From Lineus longissimus (Eukaryota > Nemertea > Pilidiophora > Heteronemertea > Lineidae): a stretch of 64,000 nucleotides of DNA. Made by a program: the position numbers and the translations under genes. Below the pieces are notes generated by a model, which ran no database searches, had not been told where the DNA came from, and worked only from the letters and a program-made list of their open reading frames with translations. Numbering within the stretch: the stretch's first letter is position 1; every line of letters starts with the position of its first letter. Below are positions 12,879-24,700 of the stretch, piece by piece. Where the stretch lies: the NCBI RefSeq assembly GCF_910592395.1, contig NC_088318.1, positions 17,794,349 to 17,858,348 of the forward strand. Reading direction: 5' to 3'.

Positions 12879-13481
12879 CTCATGACGTGACGAGAGCAAA
12901 TCTCACGGGTGGGGCGGATATCAACCATATTACTGACATCATCGGCGCCAACAACTATTTCTTTTGACCCTGCCAGAGTCTTTCAACACCATTGATTGAT
13001 TGACTCTGACCCTGCTGACCTCGATGTTTAAAAACTTTTTAAAACAGGTCATTCAAACGTTAAATCAACTGCAAAGATAATATTTTATATCACTGAGGTA
13101 TATAAATACGATATGTTCAGAGAAATCTGTACAGCTATCGAAATATACGATTACTTGGAACTATTTCGGACAATCACTTTGCCACCTGCGCGACCTTGCC
13201 ACAATTGTGGCGCGCTCGTTTGCATACCGCATATAAGAGGCGAATAAAATCTCCATTGCAGCATGAAAGCCTTGTTCAGCGCTGAGAGTGTTTGACTGTG
13301 GATCGGCTGGTTACGGGTTCGACTTCCGGTGAATCTGCCGCAGTTTTTTTCTTTTTTCTTCTGCCTTATCTTGTTATCTAATCATCCATGTACATATGTC
13401 AACATTTTCATTACTATCATAGCATTATCATACCCCGCATCCAAACTTTTCAAACTGCAGCACATGGTGGTACTACACAGT
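12879..13481 (+). repeat. 600-bp interspersed repeat with tRNA-like segment, copy 2
   Basis: This is the partner of the 5489-6089 copy, in the same orientation 7.4 kb downstream. Differences are scattered substitutions and small indels, including several bases in the tRNA-like part, where GACTCC has become GACTTCC. Two such copies with independent changes mark a dispersed family rather than a recent local duplication. Confidence 0.75.
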
Positions 13482-14251
13482 GGAGACGGGGTCCCTATGT
13501 TTCCATGTTCATGAATGGGCCCTTCCTGTTCCAAATACTATTTACTTTGACGCCCTGGTCTTAAGTTTCCATGTGCAGAGGGATCTTTGGCGATTTTATG
13601 AGCCCCGCACCTGTGCCATTTGAAGCGTGTCTCAATCACCAGTTTGGCCTCAATATGCAACATGCCTTTCATCTGTCATGCGAGGTTGGGCGTAGTTGTG
13701 CGAGTGTCAATTATGCTCGTCCAAATTCTAGGCCATGAAGGGAAAAATAGCCGAGATGGCCCCATGTTTTCACATCAAATAAAGAACCTAGATGAATTTG
13801 GCTCTCTGCTGGTGGTAATGGCATTCCCAAATCATTCATTTTGAACCGATTGAGGCCCGTTTGAAGATCGCACACATCATGCCATTTCTTGGTCAATTAT
13901 TTACCATTTTCAGGATCCAAGAGGTGTCAAAGGTGGCGCCACCTATCGGTGCACTTATGAATTATATGCAATGAAAATGCTGTAGACTTCTTGTCTGGAT
14001 TTATACCGAATATACCAACCCAGAAAATGAGAAATGTATAGATTATGGTGCCTGTGATCAGGACGGTTGCCCGGGAAAGACGGTTGCCCGGGGCCTATTT
14101 GACGCTGCCCTTGACACCGTCCTCCACATTGTGTAGTGCCACCTTACATGCACCCGCGCCGCTGCAATTGTCACAGTAGGTCGAGTGAGACTTGGCAACG
14201 ATGATCACCATTGACGACGCTTGGAGAATGTTATGCCCGGTGTGACAGCTG
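13482..14251. other. Intergenic stretch upstream of MEAK7
   Basis: No gene is seen. The only small structure is a tandem pair of GACGGTTGCCCGGG near 14,060-14,095. Confidence 0.3.
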
Positions 14252-14392
14252 ATATAGTCCCCCTGGAGTCATAGTCCGGTAGCATTGTATTTGACCAATT
14301 AAGCAGCATGATCTATTGTACCGCTAACCCTAACCAAAACATTTAGCAATGCGGGCTATTGTTACACGGACTATCAGCCCTAGGACTACTAT
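14252..14392. mobile_element. Short palindromic MITE (GGACTAT ends) just upstream of MEAK7
   Basis: The left arm ATAGTCCCCCTGGAGTCATA followed by GTCCGGTAGCA is mirrored by a right arm ending GGACTATCAGCCCTAGGACT plus ACTAT, giving imperfect inverted repeats of about 32 bp around a 75-bp centre. The centre contains CTAACCCTAACC. It is non-coding and ends about 80 bp before the MEAK7 start codon, so it probably lies in the promoter or 5' UTR. Confidence 0.65.
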
Positions 14393-14470
14393 CCCTTGCA
14401 CACCGGTCTCGATTAGACAGTGGCGCCACTATCGGGAAAACTGGGAAATTGGGTGTTCAATAACCACAAA

Positions 14471-17400
14471 ATGGGGCATGGAATGAGTCAACAACCAGAG
14501 TACGAGTCCGCTTTGGCTGTTTTCACCGCAGTTGAGCAACAAAACATATCAGAATTGTTTCAGAACATAGCTGGTGTCAACCCAATCTCATTCAATGCCG
14601 ATCAACTTCAGGTAGAGTCGTAGCTAGAGTTGAAAGCCCTGAAGGCCGATACACGGAAGTGTCCGAAATTAGAGAATGGGACTATTGCATGTCTACATTT
14701 TGTACATAAATCCATATGGATGCTTTAACCGGATGGATCTAAACAAATCCGAGGTATCGGCTCCTCCGGCTGTTTAGACGAGAATGAATAATCCGGTTCG
14801 TCCGTCCAAGAGATTTTGGAAAGTGATGCAGTTCTTGTGGCTCTTTTTCATTATTCATTATTCACCGTATCACTTACCGGTTACATTCATTCAATCTTCA
14901 GAGTTGGTTGTCGGAAAACTGCACTGTACAGTACCATCGACATCTTGATCGATCTGTGGCTCGAATCAGCCATTCATCAGGCCTTGGAGTAATTATCTAG
15001 GCTAATTATGCTAACATTGTTTTATCAATGATTCGTCGCAGGCTCATTTGAAGGATCGGCTTCCACCCGCCCTGATTGTCCGCCTTCACAACCAGCTTTC
15101 TAATGTCTTACATAAAGACGAAGGCGAAAAGAGAGGGCGCAACACTCATGTATGGAAGGAGGCTTTTGTTGTGGGATTGTCACATTGTCTCAAGGGAACA
15201 CTCACCCAGAGGGCCCAGGTTTTTCTGAGGCTTGCTACCGACAAGGAATATGCCACAACCGCTGAGTTAGTTCATGTAAGTACCTGGTGCAACAATTTAC
15301 AAAAGTATATCATTTTATTTTTATTGCTAAATGATCGAACTCTTACGGTAATACCGGTAGTGTAAAAAAAAGTGTCGTACAACTCCAAAGATTTCAGTAT
15401 GGATGTAGGATTATGGCGCTATTTTTAATGTTAAATGTTTATCATATCACTTGGTTTTGCAGCTGATGGTCCACCTTCTAAATGCCTACATGAACCTGAT
15501 GACCTTCACCCCGCAGTTTAAATCATGGAATCTAAAACATGATGATGAGTCAAACAAAGAACTAGCTACATTCCTGATGGAGGAGTTAATTAATGGTCAG
15601 TGTGCATGTTATTACTATCAATGTTCTTAAGCATAAGTTGACTTGTTCATTGCTTGTGATAGTAATTTGTCCAATTCAAAGCCTGCACTCTTCATATCAT
15701 TACCGGCGTCGTAACCCTATTGGATTTTTGCCGGGCGTATGGAGTCCACTATAGGCTACTGTCCACCTATGTGGGATCTTTTACTTTCCCTGGCATAGAC
15801 ACTCGGGTACAAGGGACCACAGCTTTTAGTCTCATCCGACAGACCCTCGAGTATTTCATACGTTAATGTACGTGTTGTGAAGAGCCGGTTCATCCAGAAA
15901 TACAATCCTGGGTTCTCCCCGGGATCGAACCCGGGCCCTATTGCGTGGTAGCCAGCAGTGTTAACCACTCGGCTATGAGGCTTCTTCTGTAAAATTATTC
16001 CAAGAAAGTCATTAACCAAAGATCTATTCTTATTTTACAGTGTCAGTATGCTGCACGTTTTTGTTTTGTTTCAGATAACATGGACCAGTATTTTGAGCAT
16101 GACTTGGAGAGGTGGCTGTTGAGATCCGCGTTTGTAGCCCATGTTGTGGACTATGTGTTCAACAAGTGTTTTCCTATCAGCCATGTACGTATACCAAAAC
16201 ATCACTTCTTCAAATTGTGAAAATCCAGCCAGGTTTAGGGAATTCGCACCTTGCTGGTGGGTCTCTGTCCACTAATTGAGACGGGATGAGTGGAGCTGAA
16301 ATGAAGGTCTAAAGCTGTGGCGCTTGGCCAAAGGTTTGGGGCGGATTTGAGCATCAAAGCCAATGCTACATTGCAATTGAGGTGTGTGAGATAACCTATT
16401 TTACTCTAATACCCAAATGTGCAATTGCAGCACCCCACTCTCATTTTGTTGGTTTTTTTGCACAGATAGAAGATGTTCATGTCCACACCATGCTCCAACA
16501 ACCCAAGATACCATACTGCCGGGGTGTTAACTGGGATGAAACATCTTCCGTGCTCTCACTTACCAGTCTTATCCTGCTCAACCACAGCATTCCACAGCAA
16601 GTCAGTAACCAGTGGAAGTTACTCTTCAACAGTAACTTACATGGAGCAAGTTTTGCCACGATGCTCAAGCTAATCATGAACAAGGGACCTTCATTGTTAA
16701 TCATCAAGGACAAAAATGGGGCAATTTTTGGAGGTTTTGCTCCTGAGAGTTGGGCAGTAAATCCACAGTATTATGGTAAGTCAATTCGAACTCAAATACA
16801 TGAAAAACTTTCATCATGTCAGCAACAAGACAACTCACAAACATACATTTACACTACAAAATGCATCAGTATTGAATGTCCAAGTTGAATGTCCAGGACA
16901 TAAACTCCTCAATAGGTAATGTTTTCATGTTCTATTTCAGGCAGTACCAGTTGTTTCCTATTTACGATCCATCCTAAAGTTGGCCGCTACTTTCCTACTG
17001 GCTATAATGAGAACTACATGTATTTAAACCAAATGCAGCAGACATTGCCAAATGGTTTGGTGAGTGGTTTTTCTTCTTGTACTGTGACGACTATTTCTGT
17101 GTGGCCACATTATATTCATGCCGCACTGTTTTGTAAAAAAGATCACAAATTGATTGTTAACATTTGTTTCTTTACTTGTCTGTGACCACATGTTGAAGTG
17201 GACATGTGTCGGTAGAGAGAAAATCCTTTGAGCTGCTTTGATAAAGGGTTGCAGCTGATCTTTCCTACAAATGTTTTGTAGTTTCCATCTGAAGAAAGCA
17301 GCATATGACTTGAATATTTATCCCCCAATAATTGCATAGGTTCTTTTTTTCTGTAGGGATTTGGTGGCCAGCTGTGGTATTTTGGTTTATGGCTCGATAG

Positions 17401-17823
17401 TGAGTTTGGCAAAGGGCAGAGTAGAGCAGAGCCAAAGTGTACAACATTCGGCAGCCCCCAACTTTCTGCTGAACCTGATTTTGAGGTTGATACAATTGAA
17501 GTTTGGGGAGTTGGTGCTGCTACCCTGGAAGGAGAAGACCAGGTACGTTTTAGTATCTTCATTGAGCTTGGGGCATATAAGTATATTCTTGGTTGGTCAT
17601 AACAAAAATGATTGCGGCCATCTTTTTTCAGTATGTTAAGAGAAGGCTGTTACATTACATAGTCTTGTGCTTGCTTTTTCAGGTAAAAACGAGTATATTA
17701 GACAAAGACCCAGCTGCCAAAGCTCTCCTGTCACTTGCCGGTCGGGAAATGGTGAGCGAAGGCTTGCGAGAGACAGATGCCACTGCCCATACACCTTCAG
17801 AGCATAACCTCCATCATGAGTGA
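14471..17823 (+). CDS. MEAK7: MEAK7 (TLDC1), mTOR-associated TLD-domain protein, complete
   Basis: Eight exons: 14,471-14,611, 15,042-15,275, 15,463-15,595, 16,075-16,184, 16,466-16,775, 16,941-17,059, 17,357-17,542 and 17,683-17,823 (TGA). All are GT-AG with matching phases and total 1,374 nt, 457 residues; human MEAK7 is 456. The first ATG of exon 1 gives MGHGMS, an N-myristoylation signal like that of the family. Residues about 230-410 form the TLD domain, with LLFNSNLHGASF, IFGGFAPESW, TGYNENYMYLN and FGGQLWYFGLWLDSEFGKG. The tail SILDKDPAAKALL and SEGLRET matches the family C-terminus. In mammals MEAK7 is at the lysosome and supports an alternative mTOR signal to S6K2; that role is inferred here by orthology. 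A SINE sits in intron 3 and a MITE just upstream. Confidence 0.97.
15730..15984 (-). mobile_element. tRNA-derived SINE in MEAK7 intron 3
   Basis: On the minus strand the element opens with a pol III A box (TAGCCGAGTGGTTAA), then a B box (GGGTTCGATCCC), a tRNA-like head of about 80 bases. It continues into a body with GGATGAGACTAAAAGC, GTGGTCCCTTGTAC and AAAGATCCCACATAGGTGG. That order (GATGAGAC, GGTCCC, AAAGATCCCA) is the conserved central domain I know from tRNA-SINEs of molluscs and other marine invertebrates. It is antisense to MEAK7. The tRNA fold is degenerate, so it is not a working tRNA gene. Confidence 0.75.
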
Positions 17824-18547
17824 TTGTGGTCGATGTGATTTATCTAGTTGGTTCCTATCATACTGCTGTGCCATTGGACTATTCTTGATAGATATTCAAG
17901 TTCTTTGAAAGAGATACTATAAGCGTGCTATTTTGCATTTACCTTAAAAACTGAAATGGATCACAGAGGCCCATAGCTGGTACTGAGAGGACTCCCAGAC
18001 GAAGCAGTGATGGTTACATTCTAAAATGGAATGATGTAAATGATCCATTATACAAGTCCTTATAGGCTTATTGATATTAGTGAATCTAAATATATTTATG
18101 TTACTTAGGCCCTGCACTATAAGTTATTGTGGCCTTATCAGAGCACCATCCAGCGAAAAATGTCGACGCAGTGATGACATCATAATGGCGTGTCATGACA
18201 TGTTTATGTCGTCATCTGTGTTGATGTTGTTTTGACACTGGAACATCGCTTGCGATAAGAAACTCTAAATTGTTGCTGAAAAATGATGATTATGTATGCA
18301 GTACCAGGGTGATCATGGTGATAACATTGTATATTACCTTTCTTCTAAATTATGATGTATTCTTTATTATTGTACATGGCATTAGTTTGCAATGTTGCTT
18401 GTTTTAAAGATGAATGAAATTAATTTAAATCTGTTGCATAATTAGTGTCCGAATGAAGACAATATAGTCTGCTTCAAGATGTTGAATAATCTCTTATATC
18501 ACAGTCATTTCTGTAGTGTTTTTGTACATAGTGTCAAACTTACCTCA

Positions 18548-18553
18548 AATAAA
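18548..18553 (+). promoter_or_regulatory. Likely MEAK7 polyadenylation signal
   Basis: AATAAA lies about 725 bp after the MEAK7 stop and is followed by a TG-rich stretch (GATGTCCTGTACCACTGTTT), as expected of a cleavage signal. This implies a 3' UTR of about 0.75 kb (17,824 to about 18,575), in which I saw no other element. Confidence 0.6.
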
Positions 18554-18960
18554 TCTGATGTCCTGTACCACTGTTTTATTCCATTGAAAACTTCACTCGG
18601 ACCAGAACCACACCAGAAATGTTGACTTTACTGCAAGATATGTTACCCATGCAAAGTGCACATCATTGACATGTAAGAGAAGGTGCTCAATAATGGCGTA
18701 TATAACAATAGAGCAAAATGACATTGTCTACAGCGTCATTTGAGTTGTGACTCTCTAAGCACAAAGCTGGGCTAACTCAGCATTTCGGTATGTTTTATCG
18801 GCTCTGGATAAGATGGTTGTGCCACTAATTGGCAACCAGGACAAGTCCCACATTCTCCTTCAGCATCTCAGCCACACCAGGCCACCACATTTTGGCACAG
18901 TCTCTGACTGGTGGTTCTTTTATTCCAACGTTTATCGTAAATAACATCAACAATGAAATA

Positions 18961-19045
18961 CAGTAGAACCTCTCTATTAAGGACACCCTCGGTACTGACA
19001 AGTGCTCTCCTTAATAGAGAGGTGTCGTGAGTAGAGAGGTTAAAG
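18961..19045. mobile_element. Pogo/Tigger-like short inverted-repeat element
   Basis: The sequence after a TA begins CAGTAGAACCTCTCTATTAA, the CAGTNGAACCTC terminus seen in pogo-like elements. About 45 bp on it is mirrored by CTCCTTAATAGAGAGGTG and then GTAGAGAGGTT, a decayed opposite end. No transposase is present. A further GTAGAGAGGTT piece lies at about 19,760. Confidence 0.55.
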
Positions 19046-19979
19046 CGATTTCGAAAGACATTCTATAAAAATACGCATGGAATCTTTCACAGACCCAGGC
19101 GATTTCAAGAACTGGTATGTATATAGGCCTATTCCAAGCGCCTCCTGGTCGCTTTACCACGCCAGCCCGCCCAAGTCATGAAGTGCGAAAAGCGAAACTA
19201 GTTCGGCATGAGATAAAATCATTTTGTCTTCGGTTGGATGCCCGATGGGACAACGCTAGTCTCACTGTTTTCAATATTTCAGGGTTTCCTATTTGTACTC
19301 TTCACGGATAAGATCGCTGGTAGGCCTAACCACTGACTTTAAAACTCGCGCACATACTGCGAGTGTGACCTACTTGCGTTATCAGAGTCTAGACAACGTT
19401 GAATATAAAAGCTTCTTTTGTTATAGGCCTACACAGATGTTTCGTGTATTGCATTTGCTATAGGCTTTTTTGGACAAGCCACATTCCTTTCATCAACTCT
19501 ATCAGGAGAACTAGAGGAAGACATCCCGGGAGGATTCATGTAATACGTTGGTGAATTTCACTAAAGCTTGTAATCCGACGTGATCATCATCTGGTAAGTT
19601 GGTTGTGCTTTGGCGTCAAGGCAAGGAGGCAATTTTTATTTGTCGAGCTAAGTCCTACAACTACATGCAGCCTATACACATGTAGCCTGATACATGAGCT
19701 GAGAAACTAGAAGCACACTCGGCCATTTAAAACGCCTCCGGCTAAATTAGTGTCTCTTGGTAGAGAGGTTGAGCCTGAACAGCGAGCGACTTATCAAGGA
19801 ATATTATACATATACGTATGAAACTCTGCAGAAAAATTACACTGTCCGTTTAATCCAAGATAGTCTCTGATCTCAACCTTCCAAAATATCTTGGACCTTA
19901 TGACTGGTAGACTCTCCTGATTACCTCTTCTTTCTTCTAACAGGTTTTTCGTCCTCCTGATCGACACCGCTTCTAAAGC

Positions 19980-21059
19980 ATGGCGCTTTTACGAAGGTAT
20001 ACATTGCTAGTGTTCCTAACCCCATCAATCATTACAATGGGACTTATCATTTACATGTACATTGTGACAAGTCAAGCTGCCGCAATGGCTGCCTCGGAGG
20101 CCTACTTCCCCGTACGATTGTGCAACAAATGCTCAGAACATTTTTTTAATGATTTTTACAGCATTAAACCCAATGCTGACATCTGTAGAAAAGCCTACAT
20201 GACTGTGGTCGTCATGACACACCCTGATGGTGTTGAAAGGAGAAGAATCCTGCGACTGATGTTACGCAATCCGAAACTCCACAGGAGTCGAAAGATTAAC
20301 TACGTTTTCGTGACTGGGTCCTCGGTGGCTCGTTTGGAGAACCACCGCCTGAAGAAGGAGAGCGAAGATCATGGGGACATTCTTCAGTTTAGTTTAATAG
20401 ACATCCACCGCAATGCCGCACTCTTGTCCACTTTGACTTTTAACCATCTAATTGAACGCTGTGCCAGCCTAAACGAAAATGGCATCGATTTTGTTTTCAA
20501 AGTGGAGGAGGACTCCTACTTCAACTTAGAACTGTTGGGAAGGAAACTGGATTATCTTTCTCCTGATGAAAAAATTGTTGGTGGTCGATGCCAAATATCC
20601 AAGCCAGAGCGTAACATAAATGACATGGCTTTCATTGGAGACGATGTTTATCCACACGAGTATTTTCCGGTGTCTTGTTCGAAACATGCGTACGTGCTCA
20701 GTTATAAAGCATTGGTGGATATAATCAAAATTGCTCCAAATATCCCTTCGGTACTACATCTCGAAGAAGTTTTTATTACTGGTTTGTGCAGGGCAGCTGC
20801 TGGGATTAACTTTGTCAACTTGACCGGTTTTTATTGGCCAAGCGAGCCTAGTGTGTGCCAAATTGATACAGCAGTTGTTGCCATTGAACATATCTCCGAA
20901 GTCGCTCAACGTGAACTCGTGCAGCGCCTGATGCTGGGTCGGTTCCCTTCCATCGGATGTTTAATTACCATCCGAGTAACCTTCTTAAGCGTAGTAGTTA
21001 TTATTGCCCTTATCTTTGTTGTGAGAACTGCATGTAAAAAATGTTGCCGGAATCTTTGA
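19980..21059 (+). CDS. GT31 (beta-1,3-galactosyltransferase-like) type II membrane protein with eroded active site
   Basis: A single coding exon of 359 residues. A 5' UTR intron is likely: donor ATCTG|GTAAGT after 19,593, acceptor TTCTAACAG before 19,944. Residues 8-30 form a membrane anchor, as in Golgi type II glycosyltransferases. GT31 landmarks are visible: ERRRILRLMLRNP (87-99), FVTG (110-113), ESEDHGDILQ (127-136), FVFKVEEDSYFNLE (171-184), PHEYFPVSCSKHAYVLS (225-241) and LEEVFITGLC (261-270). Three functional motifs deviate: the metal-binding DDD is EED, the usual GGG-type YVLS motif is SKHAYVLS, and EDVYVG is EEVFIT. Residues about 326-349 form a second membrane segment ahead of a KKCC tail, which the family normally lacks. 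NLT at 280-282 is a possible glycosylation site. It may be a pseudoenzyme or have changed substrate; activity cannot be assumed. Confidence 0.82.
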   Translation: MALLRRYTLLVFLTPSIITMGLIIYMYIVTSQAAAMAASEAYFPVRLCNKCSEHFFNDFYSIKPNADICRKAYMTVVVMTHPDGVERRRILRLMLRNPKLHRSRKINYVFVTGSSVARLENHRLKKESEDHGDILQFSLIDIHRNAALLSTLTFNHLIERCASLNENGIDFVFKVEEDSYFNLELLGRKLDYLSPDEKIVGGRCQISKPERNINDMAFIGDDVYPHEYFPVSCSKHAYVLSYKALVDIIKIAPNIPSVLHLEEVFITGLCRAAAGINFVNLTGFYWPSEPSVCQIDTAVVAIEHISEVAQRELVQRLMLGRFPSIGCLITIRVTFLSVVVIIALIFVVRTACKKCCRNL

Positions 21060-21763
21060 CTATAGTCTATTTCACGTGAAATGTGCACACGGAGTTTCAG
21101 TGATTTCGCCACAGAAAAGGCCACATTTGAACAAAATACTAAATATATATTTCATCTGTAACGTCATAGAGTCACAGACTATAAGGAGACTTAGAATAGA
21201 CCTGCTGAAATACCCGATATAATTATAATTTTACTTGGGCATTCGGACTTTCGGAACACCTACAATGGTCGTAAGTTTCACATAAAACTTCCATCCAGTA
21301 GGCTGAGTAAGATATTTTTTTTAAACAATCATATGAGTGGGTTGCTTATTTCGTGGTTTCGCGCTTTCGCTATCTTAGCAGAGCGATCAACTGTGCTCTA
21401 ACACTATCCGCAGCAGGCCCACTATATGTCCAGATCCGAATGCAAACATCAGCTCAGTACAAGCCCACGCAGGAATAGTCTACCCAGGAGAGCGTGTTTC
21501 GGGAGGAACGATTGAACCAAATTGCGATCACTTTGGTGGCTCAAGCGGTGAAAGGATAATATTTTGTTCAACTGGCATTGAAGCGCGCTTGTATCTCGAC
21601 CAGAGGGACAATAGTCAAATGAATACATGAATTGAAGATGTGCATGTAGACCTATCGTTTTGTTGGATTCAAGAGTGCAAGGCCATGATGATATATAGTT
21701 CTTTTTTCATCGAATGCACGCCTGGCTAATTGCATGTACCTCGCTTGAAACATCTCTTCAGCT

Positions 21764-21770
21764 AAATAAA
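21764..21770 (+). promoter_or_regulatory. Possible polyadenylation signal of the GT31 gene
   Basis: AAATAAA occurs about 700 bp after the GT31 stop codon. It is the first such signal downstream on this strand that I noticed. The stretch between, 21,060-21,760, holds no other feature. Confidence 0.35.
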
Positions 21771-21789
21771 ACTTCCTAAAATTTTTGGA

Positions 21790-24700
21790 ATACAATATAA
21801 ACTTATTAATACCCGTATACTGCAGTCATATACATGGATATATTAATATTCAAAGTGCAGCACTCTGGTATGTATTATTTCTGGCCCTTCAGGTATTTCT
21901 GCTGAACAAACCTTGCTCAGGTTCCAGTGCTGACCTCATTGCAAAAACTGAGGTGCCTTGGGGGGTAAGGCATTTGTATAAACTTTCGATAATCCGGGGT
22001 GCGAATCGGGCTTTGTTTGCGCACTTCCTATACCCAAGAGCAAGACGCGCTTTTAACTCGCTACACTGTGATAATTGCAGTAGCCTAATGCCAGGATTCG
22101 CATAGGGCATGATCGTAGTGGAAAATAGGCTTACCCACTTCCCAAGAAAATTTGCATCGCGCCATTCTGAAATTCGCATTTACGGAAGGAACTAGGGGCT
22201 TTTCCCAATCCCCAAACTCTTGGCATTTCTAAGGTATTACCATTCTGACAGCAGCCAACGTATCTGTGTTCGGCGACCTCCGACTGACGTGCGCAGGCCG
22301 TTCGTGAACGTGCTTGATCAATCACCCTGACCATCAGTTGGTAAATGAGATAGGTAAGCAACCCGTTTTGTTTTCAGAGGTTCCTCATTGTATATGATAT
22401 GATAGCGTTTTTTACGACTAGACTGATGATGGAAGTGAATCAAATCTTAAAGTGAGTGATTCATGTTCTTATTGATGAGATATTCGACATTATACTGACA
22501 TTGATCGAGTGAGGGTGTGTTATGTTGTCATCTTCGTTGTGAATTGGATTGGATATCAGCTTTACGTTCTAAGGGATTGTGTAAAAAATCATGCATTTTG
22601 AAATTTCGGAACATCTGAACGTAAGACTGGGCAGGGGGCGTTAACTTGTTCTTCAAAACTCTAACATGTTCAATACTGAATTTCTCAAAAGTCTCTAATT
22701 CATTTGATCATGACAATATGTGTTCAGATCATCAATCACAAAATCTGTGTTCTTCCTTGTGATCAGTCACTGCTGGAGGGCGTTGGGTCTAAAGAATTTC
22801 AGGCCTTTTTCAGAGCGCTACAATTTATTTTTGTACATGATCCCTTAAACAACTGAAAAGATATCGCTGCGGGCACGACAAAAGCCTCTCATTGTCTGTA
22901 TATTAGTGCTAGTCATTGCCCATTGGCGAGATGTAGAAAAAAGGGTCAGCGTAATACACTGGTCGAGTAATGACTGATCTTCAAGTAGTCATCCCTTAGT
23001 GTTTCTCGACATGTTGATCCCTCCAAGTTCATGCAGTTGGATAGCATATTCGTACCATGCAGTAACGGGCTGAGAATCGCGGCAGCAGTGCAATATTGCT
23101 GATGGCCATCAGCGTACCCAAGAGCCCGTGATCAAGCCAACATTCCCCAATGTATTGTCTATTTTCATGACCAAAAAGGTAAATTGCAGTATTTCTTTTT
23201 ACGATGGCATTAAACCTGTTTTATCATATTGCTGTTAGCGTTGATATTGCCCCAGGGGTTTTTTGTGATCATTTTCACGATATGTGGGCGTTCCACGTTG
23301 TTATTAAGATGGGGATTAATCAGCTTAGGCAGACTAATTGTTATAAAAGTGGCATGTAAATTATTGTTTTCAATTTTTCTGGTGAAGAAATTTCAAACTA
23401 TCGATTGTTACTGCTTCAATAGACTAACGTTTCTATACGGAGTTGGAACTTTCTTTATGGCCATCCGATACATCGTTAGTTTTAAACTTAACTTTCCTTG
23501 AATATGTCGGATCCAAAAAGAGTTAAAAACAAAAGTTCGTAAGAGCCGGATGGAACGAATTTAACTAGAAGCTCAATCGACAGGCAAACGCCCGGCGTTC
23601 CAAACAGAGATTTTAATTACATATGTGCAATCTGGTGATGATGGTGCTTGTTTCCGGAATGTCGTTCTGCCCAGAAGGATCTTGCAAAACAACGTTTGCA
23701 GGAAGTAACAAGATATACATCACGTTTCCTCCACGATCGCTTGCAGTAAATCATGTCTAAAATCTGCAAAGTCCTACATAATTTCTTTTACGCTTGTATG
23801 CGCATTACCCTAAGATACATTCCAGTATACAGTAGACAATAATTACAGTGCTCTGGGAGCTTAGTTGTTCTACAAATGTTGTCAGCCGGCGGCCTAATGC
23901 ATCATTATGGGTAATCTGATTAAATACAGAGTAACATGAACTTATACATCATGCCAGCAGTGTATGTCTCTTCTTATAATCGAAACACAGGATGTATTTT
24001 ATATATGCCTAAAAAGTTGCAACGGTTAGGCCTCGTATACTCTTTCTGCGAACCCAAAGGACTAACGGTGTTATCAAGTGAGTGAGCGGCGTTCTACACC
24101 AGTTTATGTTGTTCTTCTTCTGTAAGAATGAGAGCGTTGTCAGTCCAAGCTGTCCGCTGCCTTGTCACCTTCAACACTATACATGTACATGTACTAGTTT
24201 CCGTCACATCACATTCCGCAGACAATGGAAAAAAATCGGAAAAAATTATCACGTTTCTCCAATCGTATATAATTCCGAGCGAGCACTCTTCCCTGCGACC
24301 ATCTCTCAATGCTTTGGCAACGCGCTGCGTATGTCTGCGTGATGTCATCGTAAAACATTTGACCGACATTATCCCGATAATACAAAAATACAGGCAAAGA
24401 AGGTGCTGGACGTTAAGCAACAGTGGACCTGGCCTACAGCAACATGAAAAAATACGGCCCTTTGACAGCGTTTTTGGGCACAAAGTAGTAATGAAAGGTA
24501 TTAAGTTAGAGTACGACTCGACACAGACTAGGGAATGAATGCCATCGATTTTGGCCACAGCAATCCCTTGCAAAAAAAGGAATAAGATAACCTTTGGAAT
24601 GTCTTTCCCATGGGAGGGTTCTTTAGTGAATGACGGAAATTGGAGAAAATCATTCACTCAAACTATCCCCTCAAGCCAGCTCAACCCAAAAAGTCCCAGT

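Noticed and set aside
15905-15984. Functional tRNA gene on the minus strand
   Set aside because: A and B boxes are good but the anticodon and acceptor stems do not pair properly and the sequence continues into a SINE body.
24094-24657. 187-codon open frame on the minus strand
   Set aside because: One frame of this length is expected by chance in 64 kb on both strands. It has no family resemblance, overlaps a long frame on the other strand and lacks splice or polyadenylation context.
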